Assembly (NCBI RefSeq): GCF_037975245.1
Contig: NC_092561.1
Coordinates: 16,805,001 to 16,869,000 of the forward strand
DNA length: 64,000 bases
Reading direction: 5' to 3'
Source: Apostichopus japonicus
Lineage: Eukaryota > Echinodermata > Holothuroidea > Aspidochirotida > Stichopodidae
A program made the position numbers and the translations under genes. Numbering within the stretch: the stretch's first letter is position 1; every line of letters begins with the position of its first letter. Of the stretch, positions 1 to 13,572 are shown one piece after another. Under the pieces are notes generated by a model that saw only the letters and a list, made by a program, of their open reading frames with translations, was not told where the DNA came from and did no database searches.

Positions 1-2996
1 GTCATTGAACAAATGCAATGGGTTCGAGGCGTCAAGTTTGACATGATATTTTTTTGGCAGAAAAGATGATTTACTACAGGATCTGGTTTCAACATTTATA
101 TGCTATGTAAGGCGTTTGACTTTTCAACTTTTCCGGTTTAAATCTAGAACTATGCCATGCAGCTTCTAGCGCACATCCATTCTAGCATCTTAGCGCCGTG
201 TATTCTACCTAATATTAATCACAAAGGATTTGAAATTCTGGCTATCCCCGTGGTAGTATAGATGCTTGTTTGTTCATCTTTAGCATAACGGTAACCTACT
301 TAATCCTCTACATAAACATAGTTTGCAACTTCCCCGAGGTAGTCGCTGGAACCTTTGCAGTGGTTTCCCTTAAAACACAGTTCAGAATTCTTATTCCCAT
401 TAGTACAAATTCTACATCTCATGTGAGATACAGGCTACGATTGTCGATACTATTCTTTAGGCAACTTTCATATTCAGAAACCTTGAGTGTCCAACAAGTC
501 GTTTCAATATAACGTCCAGTGCCTATAAGCCAACATCATGAGACACGAGACGATTATACTTTCTAGCTATATATAATGGTGACTCTTGTCAAAATTTTCA
601 GCATATTTTTTTTAATGCATACATTCAAATGTTGCAGACTAATTTTGTTATTATTACTCGTACATGAAATCAGTTAAGCTTCATGAAATTAAATTGAGCA
701 AACCTTAACTCGTCTTGAAGGAAACCTACGTCTCTTTAACAGTATGCAAGTGAACTCTGCAACAAAATCAATGTCTTTGGTAAGACTCGCAGGCCTTCGG
801 GGATAGGTCACGAACCGACTTACCCCTAGAGCTATATCTTGGACGAGAAATCAAGCGGAAGATTCTCATCTGAAAGAAAAACATCTCAGCTTCATTTGAT
901 CGATATTGAAGTATATTGCAGTAATGTTTCATGTTGCTGAGTGCAAGCCAAGCACAATAAAGGGGCCTCAATATCGCAATACAAGAAATGAAATATCTTC
1001 AATATGAATGAAGCCTGCGTAAGAAAGATGGCTTCCGAGATAAAATGTAATACAGGAACGAAAGAACAGACTAATGGAAGGGTATGATTGGAAGGGTATA
1101 ATTGGAAACAAATATTAATAATTATGTAAAGAAATAATGTTCATTATCATGTCTGTTGTATTAAGATACATTAATAGGGTCACAATACTGATACAAATAT
1201 ATTCACCACACAGTATGGACAGTTTGTTGTGAACTTCTCTTTTATTATGCTATTTTGACACAGATAACTCAAATAAGAGATGTTTAATCAGAAAGTGTTT
1301 TAGTAGGGTTGGGGAGGAGGCACAAATTTCGAAGGGCACTGGGACATGTGAGACTCATCTGTTCTCCAAAACTAGCTAAAAACGTCCCAACAAAATGGAG
1401 GCTTTGTGCAATTCGTAACAAAATCTAGTACAGTATTTCAATTTTTTTCTCAACAATTTCTAATTCATGTTTCACTTTAATTTTGTAGAAGGCACTTTGT
1501 ACTCTGCACTTTGTACAGCGAGTTTTCTTAATTGTTTTACAAAGGGAACAACTTTAATACCATTACAAAAAACGGACAAAGAGTTTGTTTAATAAACAAA
1601 ACGGGAACTTCTGATTAATTAAAAAGGGCACTATGAGGTTTTTCAAAAAACGAGGGGGTGGGTGGGGAAGTGTCTCCCGGTCCCACGGCTCCGCTTCCCT
1701 CTTCTCAAATATTCAAAGGAATGAGCAAGAAATTCGGTATTTTCTTATCTCCAATAATTCATTCTGTACTGGTGATGAAACTCTGCGATCCGTGTTGTTA
1801 ACAATCACATTTCAATACACGTCAAATGAGTAAACTCTGCCAAGTAGCACGTCTCGGACATATTTCATCTCTTGTACAATTAAGATTCGTATTATGTTGT
1901 GTTTTTCTGCTGTAGTAAAATTGTTTGGTAGTGTCAAGCGCCTCAATGCCCTTGGCACTCAACTATTAACAACAGCTGCATTCGCTTCATCACTCTTAAA
2001 AATAAATGCAAAAACTTAATATTTCTATTCTACTATACTGTCCATTACTATGCGGTTAAGGAACTTTCAGCTTGCCGCTACATAAAGTGTTCTGTTTGAG
2101 TACCAGTGCAGTATTCATCGGCTCATTGCATCATCTTAATGAGTTTAATATCACTGATGTTCAAATCCAAGTTTAACAATCCGTATACAAGGCAGTCAAA
2201 AGATATCGTGACTCGGTGGGTTATGACTTACCATCAACCGGTGCTTGTAAAGTTTGTCCAAATCTCGTTATTAGAAATATGCCTACAACGTCAGCAGAGT
2301 ATACCGCTGGGAATTCAGAATCATCAATCCTTATAACTGAAGTTGCTGCAGGACAAACCAGTAAACGTCACAAACACAGCATAGCTAGGGTGGTTAAAAC
2401 TAGTCGGAAAACGTGGGCATAAATGATATCTGGAATTAAAAGCATTTGTAATAAATATCAGTACAAAACGACAAAGAAATTGATAACTGTACCAGTTAAG
2501 TGCAATGTGCTAAGAGAGTGAAATAGACAGCTAGCAATCTAGGGCATCATTAATAATTTGGATAACCTGTTAATACATGTTTATCTGTGCTGATTTTCGA
2601 GTAGCCGGTTCTTTCATATATAATGTTAAAATTGTCGGCGGGTTCTGACGGCAGAGATCTGGTTGTACATTGGAGTACATCGATTTTGTTTTTGTTAATC
2701 ACGGGAGTTGGAGTTGAGGATATATGGGTAGGAAATGGTGGATACAGTATTAGAATGTAGTTTTGAAATTGTGTTATGAGAGGGTCGCTCTTATAGTGTA
2801 CTGTATATTGTAACTGCATGGTGATTCAATATGATCATGTTAGCAGTTTGCCAGGCTGCGATTAGTTATAACTTACACGGTAATTGAGTTCATATGCAAA
2901 TGGTAAGATTACAAATTAGTTCCTTCAGAGAGAAATATAATGTTTGTTTTTTTACTTTTCATTTTTATGTACCTATAGTTATATATATATATATAA

Positions 2997-3028
<32 letters not shown>

Positions 3029-4511
3029 GAAAGATATACAACATGGCTCCTATCATTAATAATAGTGAAACAGATTAGCATATGTGAGATGTGTTACCTG
3101 AAGATTCCTGCTCATGATACATGATGTCAATGCATTTAACACACGTTTTAATCATGTTTTACACGACAACTGATTATAGACTCTTTGGAAAACTTCCAAA
3201 AAGGAAGGCAGGTGAACATGATGACCTTGGAACAGAATTTAGATTCAGATATTGAATTTCGAAATAGACAAACCCTTTTAAATTCGTTAATGGGGAATAT
3301 TGTGGACGCTGGCATAAATAGTAATGCTCTCTCTCTCTCTTTGACAGTTTTATTGTCAAATAATTTGAAACAGTGAAAGATATATAAGTCGGATTTACAG
3401 GAGACATTAAGTACAGCAATAACTTGAGATATTCATCAAAAGTAAGAGACCCCGCAAAAAATTCGAAATATCATCGAAAATAAGTCACAGAGATGTGTTT
3501 TTTGAAGAGTTGACATATTGACATTTTACTGCATCGTGAAACTAACTGTCATATAAAGAATATTGCTTTATGGAACATGCGTATTTTGGGAAAAAAGAAA
3601 GAAAAAAGGAAATGTCTTTTCTTCACGAAGTTTCGCTTTGTGTTGTGAGTGAAAGTCATTAAGTAAAACAAGAGCTCTAAATTTGTGATACAATTTGATA
3701 CACTATAATTTATTGGATCGGAAATATTAACTTTAAGTTGGATACTTTATTCGCTACAAGCAAGTGCCGTCTTAAAATGCATGCATGTAAGATAGCAATG
3801 TATTAACAATAAATCAGGATTCATTAATCAACATCAGCAACAAGCTTCAACGATGCTATACAATGTATTTGATAGCAATGTTCAGACAGTCCTATTTATT
3901 TTAGTTTGTAATGTAAAGGACTTTCGTAGGATAAGTGATACTTATTTTTATGACACACGTTAAAAATGACAGTTTTAATGAAAAGAAATTAACAGGCCGT
4001 GACACGATTGACTCTTTTTTATTTTAATTCTAAATTGCACTTTCCAAAGTGGATTACGTTCAACATACTCTTCTAAAATATCATCAGTATTGATTTTCGA
4101 ACAACGTCTTGTTTTTACAAAGCTGAACATGCACATAGTGACATGACCTTTAACTCTGCCACTACCAAGTTATAAACTTAAACTAAAATTATTAAAAATC
4201 GTCACATACATACCGTAGCTATACCATTCATTGGTTAAACGACACTATATCAAATATCCCTGCATGCATACAAATAAGACAACATTTCCTATTGTGAGAA
4301 AAAAAACCTGACATAAATATATAGGCATTACTGCTTCTTTCCAAAAACGTATTTTCTTAATGTGCGTTGCGATTGTATGCAAACAATCAAATATATATAA
4401 ATATATGTATATATATAAACAATAATATATATAAATAATTTAAACATAAAGTAAACGTGCATATGGAGCATCACATGAAGATCAAAAATATTAAATCAAA
4501 AGACTACAGAA
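1..4511. other. Non-coding stretch
   Basis: No gene recognised. There is an interrupted (AT)n tract at 2980-3028. Around 1305-1700, GGGCACT motifs and a G-rich then CCCGGTCCCACGGCTCCGC segment look like the worn end of a DNA transposon, without definable boundaries. Confidence 0.6.
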
Positions 4512-4710
4512 TGGCACCCGGTTTATATACTTAGTTCAAACGGAGTATAGGTACCGTAAGCTATGATATCATATATGTAACACGTAATATCATAGATGAA
4601 ATCTTTAATATCATACAGTTAACCTGTCATATTATACCAAGGGAAATTGTGATATCATGAGTAATCAGTTGAGTTCCATTCCTGTCTGCCCTAATATTTC
4701 ATTCTTGTAA
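4512..4710. repeat. Short degenerate tandem repeat of GATATCATA motifs
   Basis: GATATCATA/AATATCATA recurs at about 4565, 4586 and 4607, with weaker hits near 4627 and 4650, a spacing of about 21 bp. TGGCACCCGGTT just before it (4512-4523) resembles the terminal repeat of the 51.9 kb MITE, so this may be a decayed relative. Confidence 0.35.
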
Positions 4711-7700
4711 GAATAGGTTCACTGATCCATTCCTTGTTAGCCATGTTGCATGCAATGAAACGGCAAAGAAACAAGTTGACATATGGATTGGTGTACAATT
4801 GGATTTATGAAAATAGAGTATTAAGAATATACCTGTTATAATGAAAAACTTATACCAATCAAAGGAATACATGGCTCATGGCAATCACAATTTAATTTTT
4901 TGAATTTATTCAATAGTCCCGACAATTTCTTTTTTTGTTTTTGGTCTATTTGCATGGTAACTATCTTCACACTTGAAAATATCAGTCAAGAAAAGTATTT
5001 TATTAATTCACTAAACATGTAGAGCAATTTCAGATAACGAAAAGTACAATTTATACAATGCAGAAGTAAAACGTTTAAGTTGTATTTACATCTCTACAGT
5101 ACGTTAAAAATCCCTTTCGTATCCAAATAATGTAATTAATAAACTGATTACGAAAACTGGCCGAGCAATATCACTTTCATTTGATACAGACTATCTTTTT
5201 CAGTTCCCTGCTTCTACAAATTGTGTCGATGAAGCTTTGTGTCATGAAGAAACAGCTATAAGCCTCTTCGATTTAAACAAGAAGCGAGACGAAAACAGCC
5301 AATAACCTGGGACGCAAAATCTCTTCTGTTTACACATCCTTCAAGTAGAACACATTGTAAAGTGAGTGCAGTGAACTTACAATATCCAATACACATCTTT
5401 TGTGCAGACAAAATGGGCATAAAAGTAAAAAGAACATCCTAGTGGGAATAGAGTAAACCTTCTGGATAACTTTCATTGTTATATATATTGTTATATATCT
5501 ATTGAAGCAACATTGCCGTTCACCAGCCAAGAACATCGACAGTTTCAATATTTATTTTGTGATGACACGCACGTCCGGCACACACTACGTAAGTATAACA
5601 TGCTTCATGACATTCATATGGATTTCTGTAGGCCCCATTATTGTCGTTGAACAATCTAACGAGACAGATCAGCCCATAGCCAGACCGGGGTATTGTCTCG
5701 TGCAGACTACTGTGCATTCCCACCCATTTTGACACTAGTATTGTGCCCTGCTTAAATTGTTTGTCCTTCCACAAGCTGCTGGTGCCCATCCAACTGTGAA
5801 TTCTTCGGGTATATTATGAGGCTTTCATAAAACTCAGTTTGTTATGTATTAGATATGAAAATAAGAATGAATGAATTGTCAATGAAGCAGGTAATTAACA
5901 AGTCATTATGGTATATGATTGAAACAATAGCAGTGTTGCCATTGGTTACTTTATGTTGTTGAGTAAATCAATATTGCACCAGAATCAATTCCTCTTTCAA
6001 GATATCTAATCGTAAACGTGGAAGATGGACAAGTGTGTTCAGTAAATGTTTATTTGATGTAGAATATCTGAATAACTCTAAATGCTGTCTACGAAAATGG
6101 ACATGGATTTCCCTGAATAAAGAATTGATTTCTTCCTGACCTGTTTATATATCTTCTTTGTTATCTAAAAACTTTTTTCTCTTGCCATTAGTAAAATTTT
6201 CAACACAATATTGATTAGCTGTATCAAATTAAAATTAATACAGGCTTTTTGAGGAGCAGACTTAGGTCTGTTATGACAAAGTTCTATACACTCCCAGTTT
6301 GTACTTGTTACTATTTTGTATTTATGAGTTATTCCATCTGTGAATAAACTATAAACAAGAATAAATGTGCTATTTCAGGTGAATGTACTATCTATCATAA
6401 TGTCGCATTGCAAATAGTGACATAAACTTCATGGTTAAAGTTTGCTTTAAATTGTTCAAACAGTGATAATTCTCAACAGCCTCTGAAGTGATATGTGAAA
6501 AGGTATCGACTTACTAAACATATAATTACAAACAACTTTCAAGGGAGTATAGCATGACCGCCTGTCTATTTCCCAAATCCATATGATGCGTAAGGACTAC
6601 TAAAACAAGGTTAATATGTATCTGAAATCAGAAACAAAGGAAAACATAACGTAAATGGCAAACGTTACATTACTGTTTTATGTAATCACAAATTAAGATA
6701 AAAAACCACATTGTGATATACTAAACGAACTTAACAGTACTGTGGGTGATCTATCGTAATAACCTATCATCCGTGACTCTTGAAATGTTATCGTTATTAA
6801 CTGATAGGATGGAGCAATCTTCTATAACTTGACATTCTCTATTCATAGAGGAGGCAATAAATATTTCCGATTTTTTTTAAATAGCAGTGATTTACAATTA
6901 CGAATAAAATCCAAGAAAACAAACATAAACATGTTTAAGTATATGATAAGAAAGGGCAATATCATGGTGATGTATCAATTATTTAGACGGCGGAATATTG
7001 AGAGAATGCAATAGTAGATAAAATAGAGAAATCACATTCCATTTGAAGTCAAAACACAAAAGCTTTCATTTTTTTGTATGTTTAACGATGTATATTAGAC
7101 ATTGTTAAGACCATAGACACTTGAAATGTATGTTAAGGTGGTTCTTCCATGTCCGGATATACCTTAATATAGGGAAACAATTAAGGATGATTTGTACTAC
7201 ACTGAAATATTTATATATATTAAGTAATTACATGTATAGCTAAATTCTTTTTGAACTAGGACAATGTTATCCTGTCTAGTTATTACTCCTTAAAGTATCT
7301 GTATCATTCTGTTCATTCAAATTGTATTATATTTTTCTTCTTTACCAGGGAGTCTTCTACTCTGTTAAGCCAATTCAGGCTTTTAAGAAGACTTCCTTTC
7401 ACATTGTAATTTTCTTGTGATAAAACAAATAAATAAACAAATACACAATATTGAGCTTATCGCAATCACAACTAATATCAATGTATAGTAGGATGTTACT
7501 CTTGCAGGTCAAAGGTCAGTTACGAGATATATTTATGATAACAATGTCGATTTATTCCCAGATCTAGATACAAAATATTCGAATCAAATAGTTGTAGGTA
7601 CTCTGGGACCCATGGAAATTATTTTTTTGAAAAAAAAACGGCCTTAGTATGCTTTTATTGGTGTCACATTTTCTTTGCAGTAGCTTCGTTAATTAGTACT

Positions 7701-9156
7701 TAAATGAATAATGTTTAATGTATGTCGCATCAGGTTACAAAATGTTTGGAAATAACAGCTCGGGAGTAGTTCCACGTCACTTGCAGATAGACGATAACAT
7801 TACCTCAAATGAACGTTGAGTTATGATCACATACAGTAGCTCTTGTTATGTGATAGCTTTATGATTCCATAAAACTCTCGTTTCCACAAGATATTTTACA
7901 ATGCACGTTGTGTTTTATCACTATTGAGTGAATGAAAATAACATCAACAAGTACATTTGACTGAATGGCACGTATACTTAATCCGGAAGGCACCCAAAAG
8001 CAAATTGGCTAGAACGATCGTTGTATAGCAAAACATATTGCATTTTTGTCATAAAAGAAGGGTAACTAGGAAAACACACTGGAATTGATCTATCCACAAT
8101 GGATGACAACCTCGAGTCCTCTTAGATATAATAACGTACGGTTCATCTCCAGATTTCATACACGTCAATGCACAATTCTGTACATTGAGAGATCTATTTC
8201 ATGTGTTTAAGTGTTCCAATATAAGTAAAGAACTTTCATTGTACCAACCCTAAACAAATGACAAAAATAATCGCTCCAAATAACAATTCTCCACCATAAA
8301 AGCTTGTTGAAGATAATATAATTTGGTTTAACACAAAAATATGAAACGAAAATAAAATTTTGAAATGGTATAATATTTTGAGGTATATCTGTGATTTTTG
8401 ATTAAATTTCACACATGAATTAAATGACTTTACTACATTTGATTACGCTTATTCAGAATTTAACAAAATATCGTAGTTACCTATCATGGTCTTTACTCAC
8501 GAGCTTCTCCATCATTCCAGACAAAATAGTGAGTGAAGAGGAAATCCAGACGAAAATATTATCTTTGGCTGATAAAAGAGGAACATATTGTAAGCTTCTG
8601 AGTGAAATTTGCATTTAATTCTGATGAATCTTTTTTGAAATAATAACACTTGCAATGTTTGACATGTTTTGTACCAAACGTGAACTTGAGGCAAACAGCT
8701 GAGAGGTCATAGTGAAAATTGTTTAATGTTTATCTGTAAAAACTGCAATTTGCTATCAAAGTGCAACTATAACATCACACTTGTTTGCTTCACATTAAGT
8801 AATGGTACAAACTGTGATAATTCAGCTATCAGTATCTCAAATACGCAATGTAGGAATTACACGCAAATATCACAAGGAAGCCCTGTGTATGTTCCTTTCT
8901 GCATTATTGTCTAAAATAGAGTTTTCTCTGGACTATCGTATATTAAACAATTGTTAACATGAATTGTATGAATTATATACCCATTAGAAATGCTCAACAA
9001 TCAGGAAGATGACTGGAGAACGGAGATTAACCTTAACCTTACAAAAAAAAAAAAAAATACATTAATTTTCATATTATCAGAAACTAAAGAAACGAAATGG
9101 ACATTATTCTTTCTAATATTTGCTCGTTACACATGGATACTTATGTTTTAACGTCA
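4711..9156. other. Non-coding stretch
   Basis: AT-rich with only short scattered open frames. Around 5520-5790 both strands are open and protein-like for about 75-89 codons, with donor-like GTAAGT (plus) and GTAGTG (minus). Neither reading resembles a known domain. Confidence 0.55.
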
Positions 9157-9548
9157 TTTATTTGAAAGTGCAATGACTTTACGAAGAAACGTCCTAGAGT
9201 AATTGCAAACGAAAAGGAAGCAATTCATAACAATCTAGAGTGATGTAAGTATTTACAGGTACATCTACTACTCTACCAGTAAATATGAACACACTTGAAG
9301 TACAATATATAAACCGGTAAAGGTCGGTGGATGCGTGAAATCACAAGTGTTAACATTAAAGCAGCAGTTTTACAATCATGATTGGAAAGGTTATTGTAGA
9401 AATAGAAGAAATGTTTCTACAAAAGAATACAAAATTGGAAAAGTATTGATGAAAATTAGACGCACGTTTTGCGTCTTCTGTATTTCAGCATTACTGTTGT
9501 ATATAATTAGTTTAATTTATCTTGATATCTTTGAGGTGGAGATGGGCT

Positions 9549-10565
9549 TTATGCATGTCTATCGGAGGAATCATTGGAAAATCCTACTTGATTCTTCGGA
9601 AAGTTGCAAATAGCAACCCTGAAACCCTTTCGAAACTGTTTATATTTAAAAGCATAAATAAACGGATTGATCACCGAGTTAGAGAATGCCATCAGACGAA
9701 ATAGTTTATAGAGTGTGTGGCTCGTAGGCACAATTGGTTTCTTGAGGTTTTCAAAAAAGTATGATACTTGATTCGGTGTCCAAAGAACGGTAAAAGCGAT
9801 GACCACGATAATCAGTACTTGAACAACTTTCTTGCGGGCTTTACTCATAGAATCAGCTTGGACTTGGGTTTGCGATTGGTCTCCTGAGTTGGTTTCTTTT
9901 TTTAAGTTGTGAAATATGAGATAGTATGCAAAGATCATAATAACGAGGGGTAAGAAATAAGATATGAGGAACACAAACACACCAACGAATATACCAAGCT
10001 CTTCGCTGCTGAAACCGTATCCACAACTGTGAGATTCTGGTAAGTATGGATTGATGAAAAATGCGAAAGCCTCTTGTAGGTTTGGTATAGCCCAGGTCAT
10101 AAAGATCATAATTTGGACTTTTCTCAGATTAAAATAAAGCGGATAGTGCAACGGATAAACAATGGCAAAAAACCGTTCAAATGTAACACAGACGAGGTTG
10201 AATACGGAAGCCGTGACACTAACCCAAAAGAAATGACGGCTGCTGTAGAATCTGCAATAGATCTCAGCGGCAACTCGACCAGACGGCGGTTGACGAATGA
10301 GCTGTGCCTCTAAGGGAAACACATTCACAACGAGAAAGAAGGAAGCGGACAAATCCGCCACGGCCAAGCTCAGAATCAAATAGTTTGTTAAGTTGTGTAA
10401 GAATCTAGCTCTGAAGATGATAATGCACACGAGGGTGTTACCAATGACCCCTACCACTCCAAGAATAACCATTAATACCACCACCCATAGATCCTCTGCG
10501 GCATAAACCTCTGCAGTCGAAGCCTCAGTGGTAACATCATAGTCTGTTGTCAACACCGTTGCCAT
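9549..10565 (-). CDS. Class A (rhodopsin-like) GPCR, single exon, orphan
   Basis: This intact 338-residue open frame encodes a seven-helix plasma-membrane receptor of the rhodopsin class. Family landmarks appear in order: GN with N43 (TM1), LAVAD with D71 (TM2), C104 at the top of TM3, ERF at 130-132 in place of DRY, W158 (TM4), C181 in extracellular loop 2 (expected partner of C104), P206 (TM5), LWTP with W262/P264 (TM6) and NPFIY at 300-304 (TM7). A short tail with C320, a possible palmitoylation site, follows. The start ATG has A at -3 and G at +4, a strong context. There is no N-glycosylation sequon before TM1. On this strand a possible poly(A) signal ATTAAA lies just past the stop (9511-9516) and AATAAA at 9157-9162. 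The overall pattern looks like a peptide-type receptor, but the ligand cannot be assigned. The class is sure; the subfamily is not. Confidence 0.95.
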   Translation of the reverse strand: MATVLTTDYDVTTEASTAEVYAAEDLWVVVLMVILGVVGVIGNTLVCIIIFRARFLHNLTNYLILSLAVADLSASFFLVVNVFPLEAQLIRQPPSGRVAAEIYCRFYSSRHFFWVSVTASVFNLVCVTFERFFAIVYPLHYPLYFNLRKVQIMIFMTWAIPNLQEAFAFFINPYLPESHSCGYGFSSEELGIFVGVFVFLISYFLPLVIMIFAYYLIFHNLKKETNSGDQSQTQVQADSMSKARKKVVQVLIIVVIAFTVLWTPNQVSYFFENLKKPIVPTSHTLYKLFRLMAFSNSVINPFIYAFKYKQFRKGFRVAICNFPKNQVGFSNDSSDRHA

Positions 10566-12132
10566 GATGAAGTTAGACCCTCATCTCTGATTAATCAACC
10601 ATTTTTATGAACATTTTCTTCATTGTACTGAAACGAAAAAAACAAAAAACAGAAACTTGTGAGATATATTTCAACGTTTGGATTTGAATGCTTTAAAATA
10701 ATTGAATGAACACATGCCAAACACCAGGACGAATCACGGAACGGCAAGAATCAGAAATTAAAGCTTCCAATGCAATCACGGTCAGCATCAGCTGAGAGAG
10801 TAATTACTTATAAAACAAAACTGGACATGACTGACGTTTCGAAAAGAAAAAAATTGTTTGTGATGGGGAATTGAGAAATGACAATGAAGCCGTGACTCGG
10901 ACATAAAAACCTCTTGGCATTTAATAAATCAAATTGACAGGCAATAATTTGACGGTTACTCGGATTAGTTCACACAAACAAAATTCCACGTTATCTAATA
11001 CATTTACAAGTTTCTTTCAGATACATGGGAAGATGAGCATATGACAATGAGATAGGACTGAAGAGGTAAGAAATGGATACGTGACAAGTAAGTAAGAATA
11101 CGTTAGACGTGAACTGCGAAAAGGTTGAGCAATAATTCCATGAAGGCTATTGAACTTAATTAATTCTCTTCATAATTAGCAGAAGGACGGGAAACAATTG
11201 TCTATAGTCAAATATATCGTGTGAGTAATTAAAACTTAATTAGACTTCGTATATTTCGTAATTCATCATGTGCACTACAACGAAATTTACATCTTTGTGT
11301 CCGAATGACGCGGTACCGAACTCTAACCCAATTAGTTCGATACAACCTTTACTGTGCTAATGCTTACAAGAATATTAACTTGTGATAAATGTTATAACTT
11401 TAATGCAGCATTAACGTATCGAGTTCATGGTTTTGTTTAATCCAATTACTATCCTTGTAAATGACGTAACACAGATTTGCATTGGGCCAAAGCATTTTTC
11501 TGTCTGTAATTACGGTACATTGCTTCATGAATCACCTGTACAATGGCGTTCACGAACTGAGTGGTTGATGTACGAGGTATAATTCAGTCTTCGCTTCGAG
11601 CATAATTGACCTTAAATTAGGATTTTGTTAAGCAAAATACTTGGATCATTCACACCGAAATAAAACAGTATAACCAATTATTATAATTATCGAACATATT
11701 AACTCAGCAACAGAGTCAATTGTATGGATTACATAGTGAAACAAATTGATAATTTGGGAATGTCGATTTGTGACAAGCTTTGTGTTTTCAGTTTTTATGC
11801 TTTTGGGGAAATCATTTTGCATATGTTTGCTCCACTTTAGCCATATTACATGCAACACAATAAACACTTTGTACCACATAATAGAAACTGTACGATCCCT
11901 TTGTCACATGCGTTAAACGTACAAACAAGGATAGCTGTGTAGGCTACATTAAACACAGTTACAGCGATACTGATCTACACAATAGACAAAAGAACAACAG
12001 TCAAGTGTTCGCTACACTGTTTGGAATTTGGCTGCCAAACATCATCGATACAACTAGCACGAAACCTGTGTGCGAAACGCTTACGGAGGTCGTGTGGTAT
12101 ACTAAGACAGACACATGTTCACCGCATGTACA
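10566..12132. other. Divergent intergenic region between GPCR and PON-like copy 1
   Basis: Holds the upstream sequences of two genes transcribed away from each other. No repeat or further gene seen. Confidence 0.6.
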
Positions 12133-12141
12133 TTTATATAC
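12133..12141 (+). promoter_or_regulatory. TATA-like box upstream of PON-like copy 1
   Basis: The sequence TTTATATAC lies about 58-66 bp before the ATG. If it acts as a TATA box, transcription would start near 12165 and leave a short leader of about 35 nt. Such motifs are common by chance in AT-rich DNA. No equivalent is obvious before copy 2. Confidence 0.35.
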
Positions 12142-12198
12142 AATTTCCTGAAGCCGTGAAATATTCTATCGCGCGTTCAGAACAAACTGTATAGCATC

Positions 12199-13290
12199 AT
12201 GTTTTTAAAAACGGTCGCGTTTATACTTCTAGCTTTCCTTGTTCAGAGGGTATGGAAACTATCCCTTGGATTTGGAACGAGTAACGTGGGATACATTTAC
12301 CGACCAGGACCGTGTAGAAACGTCGCTCCGATCGAGACAGGATCAGAGGACATAGCTGTGACATCCAACGGGTTAGCGTTCATCTCTTCGGGAATGCAAT
12401 TATCAGATATGTGTAGTTCAGCTCTCGATGCTCGATTCTCGCAGTTCATCGGAAGAATATATGCGTTTGACTTTCACAACTCTAACAAAGATGCTGTTGA
12501 GGTTTCTTTGCCCAAAGAGTTACAAGACAACTTCAGTCCTCATGGTATTGACTTGCTAGAGGATTCCGAAACAGGTGACATTCTGTTATTTGTAGTAAAT
12601 CATCGGAAGAATGGCGACTTCGTTGAAGTTTTATCATACCAACCAGAATCAAGATCTTTGTCAATGGTTCGTTCAGTAACCCACGAATTGTTCACAAGCT
12701 TAAATGACGTACTAGCTATAGATCGTAATTCATTTCTTGCCTCGAACGATGCATACTTTAGAAGCTGTTGGCGCATACTAGAGCCTCTTCTAGGGTTACG
12801 GTGGTGCAATGTTATTTACTTCGACGGAACCGTGGGTCAAAGCATCATAGAAAATGAGCATGATTTCAATAGTCTTGCCTTGTCGAGGAACGGTAAGCAG
12901 GTGTACCTTACTCGACCGTTGGAAATGAAACTAGATATATACAACAGGAGCAAGGGAACTGAAACACTGAAATTACATCAAAGCATAAATGTCGGTATTG
13001 CAATTGATAATGTGTTTTCCGACCAATCAACTGGTGACCTGTGGCTTGGAAGTCACCCTTCGTTAGCTCTCCTGACTAAGCATTTGTCTGATATAGATCT
13101 TAGAGCGCCTTCTCAAGTGATTCGAATACAACCACTGGGACCCCGAAACGACCCGTTTAATACCTACAAACTATTTTCACCCTTTGGTGATGACGGTGAG
13201 CTTGTTTCTGGAAGTTCAAGTGCAGTTCACTTCAAGGACAAGCTATTAATTGGTACAGTAGCACATAAAGTAGCCTATTGTGAGGTTTAA
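12199..13290 (+). CDS. Paraoxonase/arylesterase-family lactonase, intronless, copy 1
   Basis: This 363-residue protein of the PON family is a six-bladed beta-propeller calcium-dependent lactonase/arylesterase. Its length matches the vertebrate enzymes (about 355). The hydrophobic N-terminus (residues 1-20) resembles the uncleaved signal anchor of PONs, so it is probably secreted or membrane-attached. The signature ETGSEDIAV..NGLAFISSG lies at 46-65. By alignment, the calcium ligands are E50, D51, N169, N224, D270 and N271. The catalytic histidine dyad is H115/H135, and H286 is also kept. C39 and the near-terminal C361 match the conserved PON disulfide. Extra cysteines occur at C72, C190 and C203, while the cysteine usual before H286 is serine. 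There is no intron, although vertebrate PON genes have several. The start is the first ATG after a TATA-like sequence; AATAAA follows at 13567. A paralogue lies 0.9 kb downstream in the same orientation. The substrate is not predictable. Confidence 0.95.
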   Translation: MFLKTVAFILLAFLVQRVWKLSLGFGTSNVGYIYRPGPCRNVAPIETGSEDIAVTSNGLAFISSGMQLSDMCSSALDARFSQFIGRIYAFDFHNSNKDAVEVSLPKELQDNFSPHGIDLLEDSETGDILLFVVNHRKNGDFVEVLSYQPESRSLSMVRSVTHELFTSLNDVLAIDRNSFLASNDAYFRSCWRILEPLLGLRWCNVIYFDGTVGQSIIENEHDFNSLALSRNGKQVYLTRPLEMKLDIYNRSKGTETLKLHQSINVGIAIDNVFSDQSTGDLWLGSHPSLALLTKHLSDIDLRAPSQVIRIQPLGPRNDPFNTYKLFSPFGDDGELVSGSSSAVHFKDKLLIGTVAHKVAYCEV

Positions 13291-13566
13291 TCATCATTTT
13301 TTTTTTATCATTAGCAAATGATGAAAGCGTATTGACTAAGATATTTTGAATTATCAATATATGTCAAAGAAATGTGGTATGATTACGACATACAAGTGAC
13401 CCGTAACTCTTTTTCGCACTACTGCTTCAACGATAGACAGGAATAAGAATAATTTTATCATCTACATATTTTATTAATGTATTGTACTTTCTTGTTAACT
13501 AACTTAAAGAAGACGATGTTGAAAAAAAGAATGATATGAAAGTAAGGCAAACTTATAATTTACAGC

Positions 13567-13572
13567 AATAAA
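13567..13572 (+). terminator. Poly(A) signal AATAAA for PON-like copy 1
   Basis: This is the first canonical AATAAA after the copy 1 stop codon, giving a 3' UTR of roughly 300 nt. Position and sequence are the only support. Confidence 0.45.

Noticed and set aside
5520-5789. Protein-like frames on both strands
   Set aside because: Both strands are equally open and neither shows a domain. The possible plus-strand intron (GTAAGT to TTTCTGTAG) would be only about 50 bp.
9335-9613. Plus-strand 92-codon frame with a hydrophobic segment
   Set aside because: It overlaps the 3' end of the clear GPCR gene antisense, begins at GTG and has no homology I recognise.
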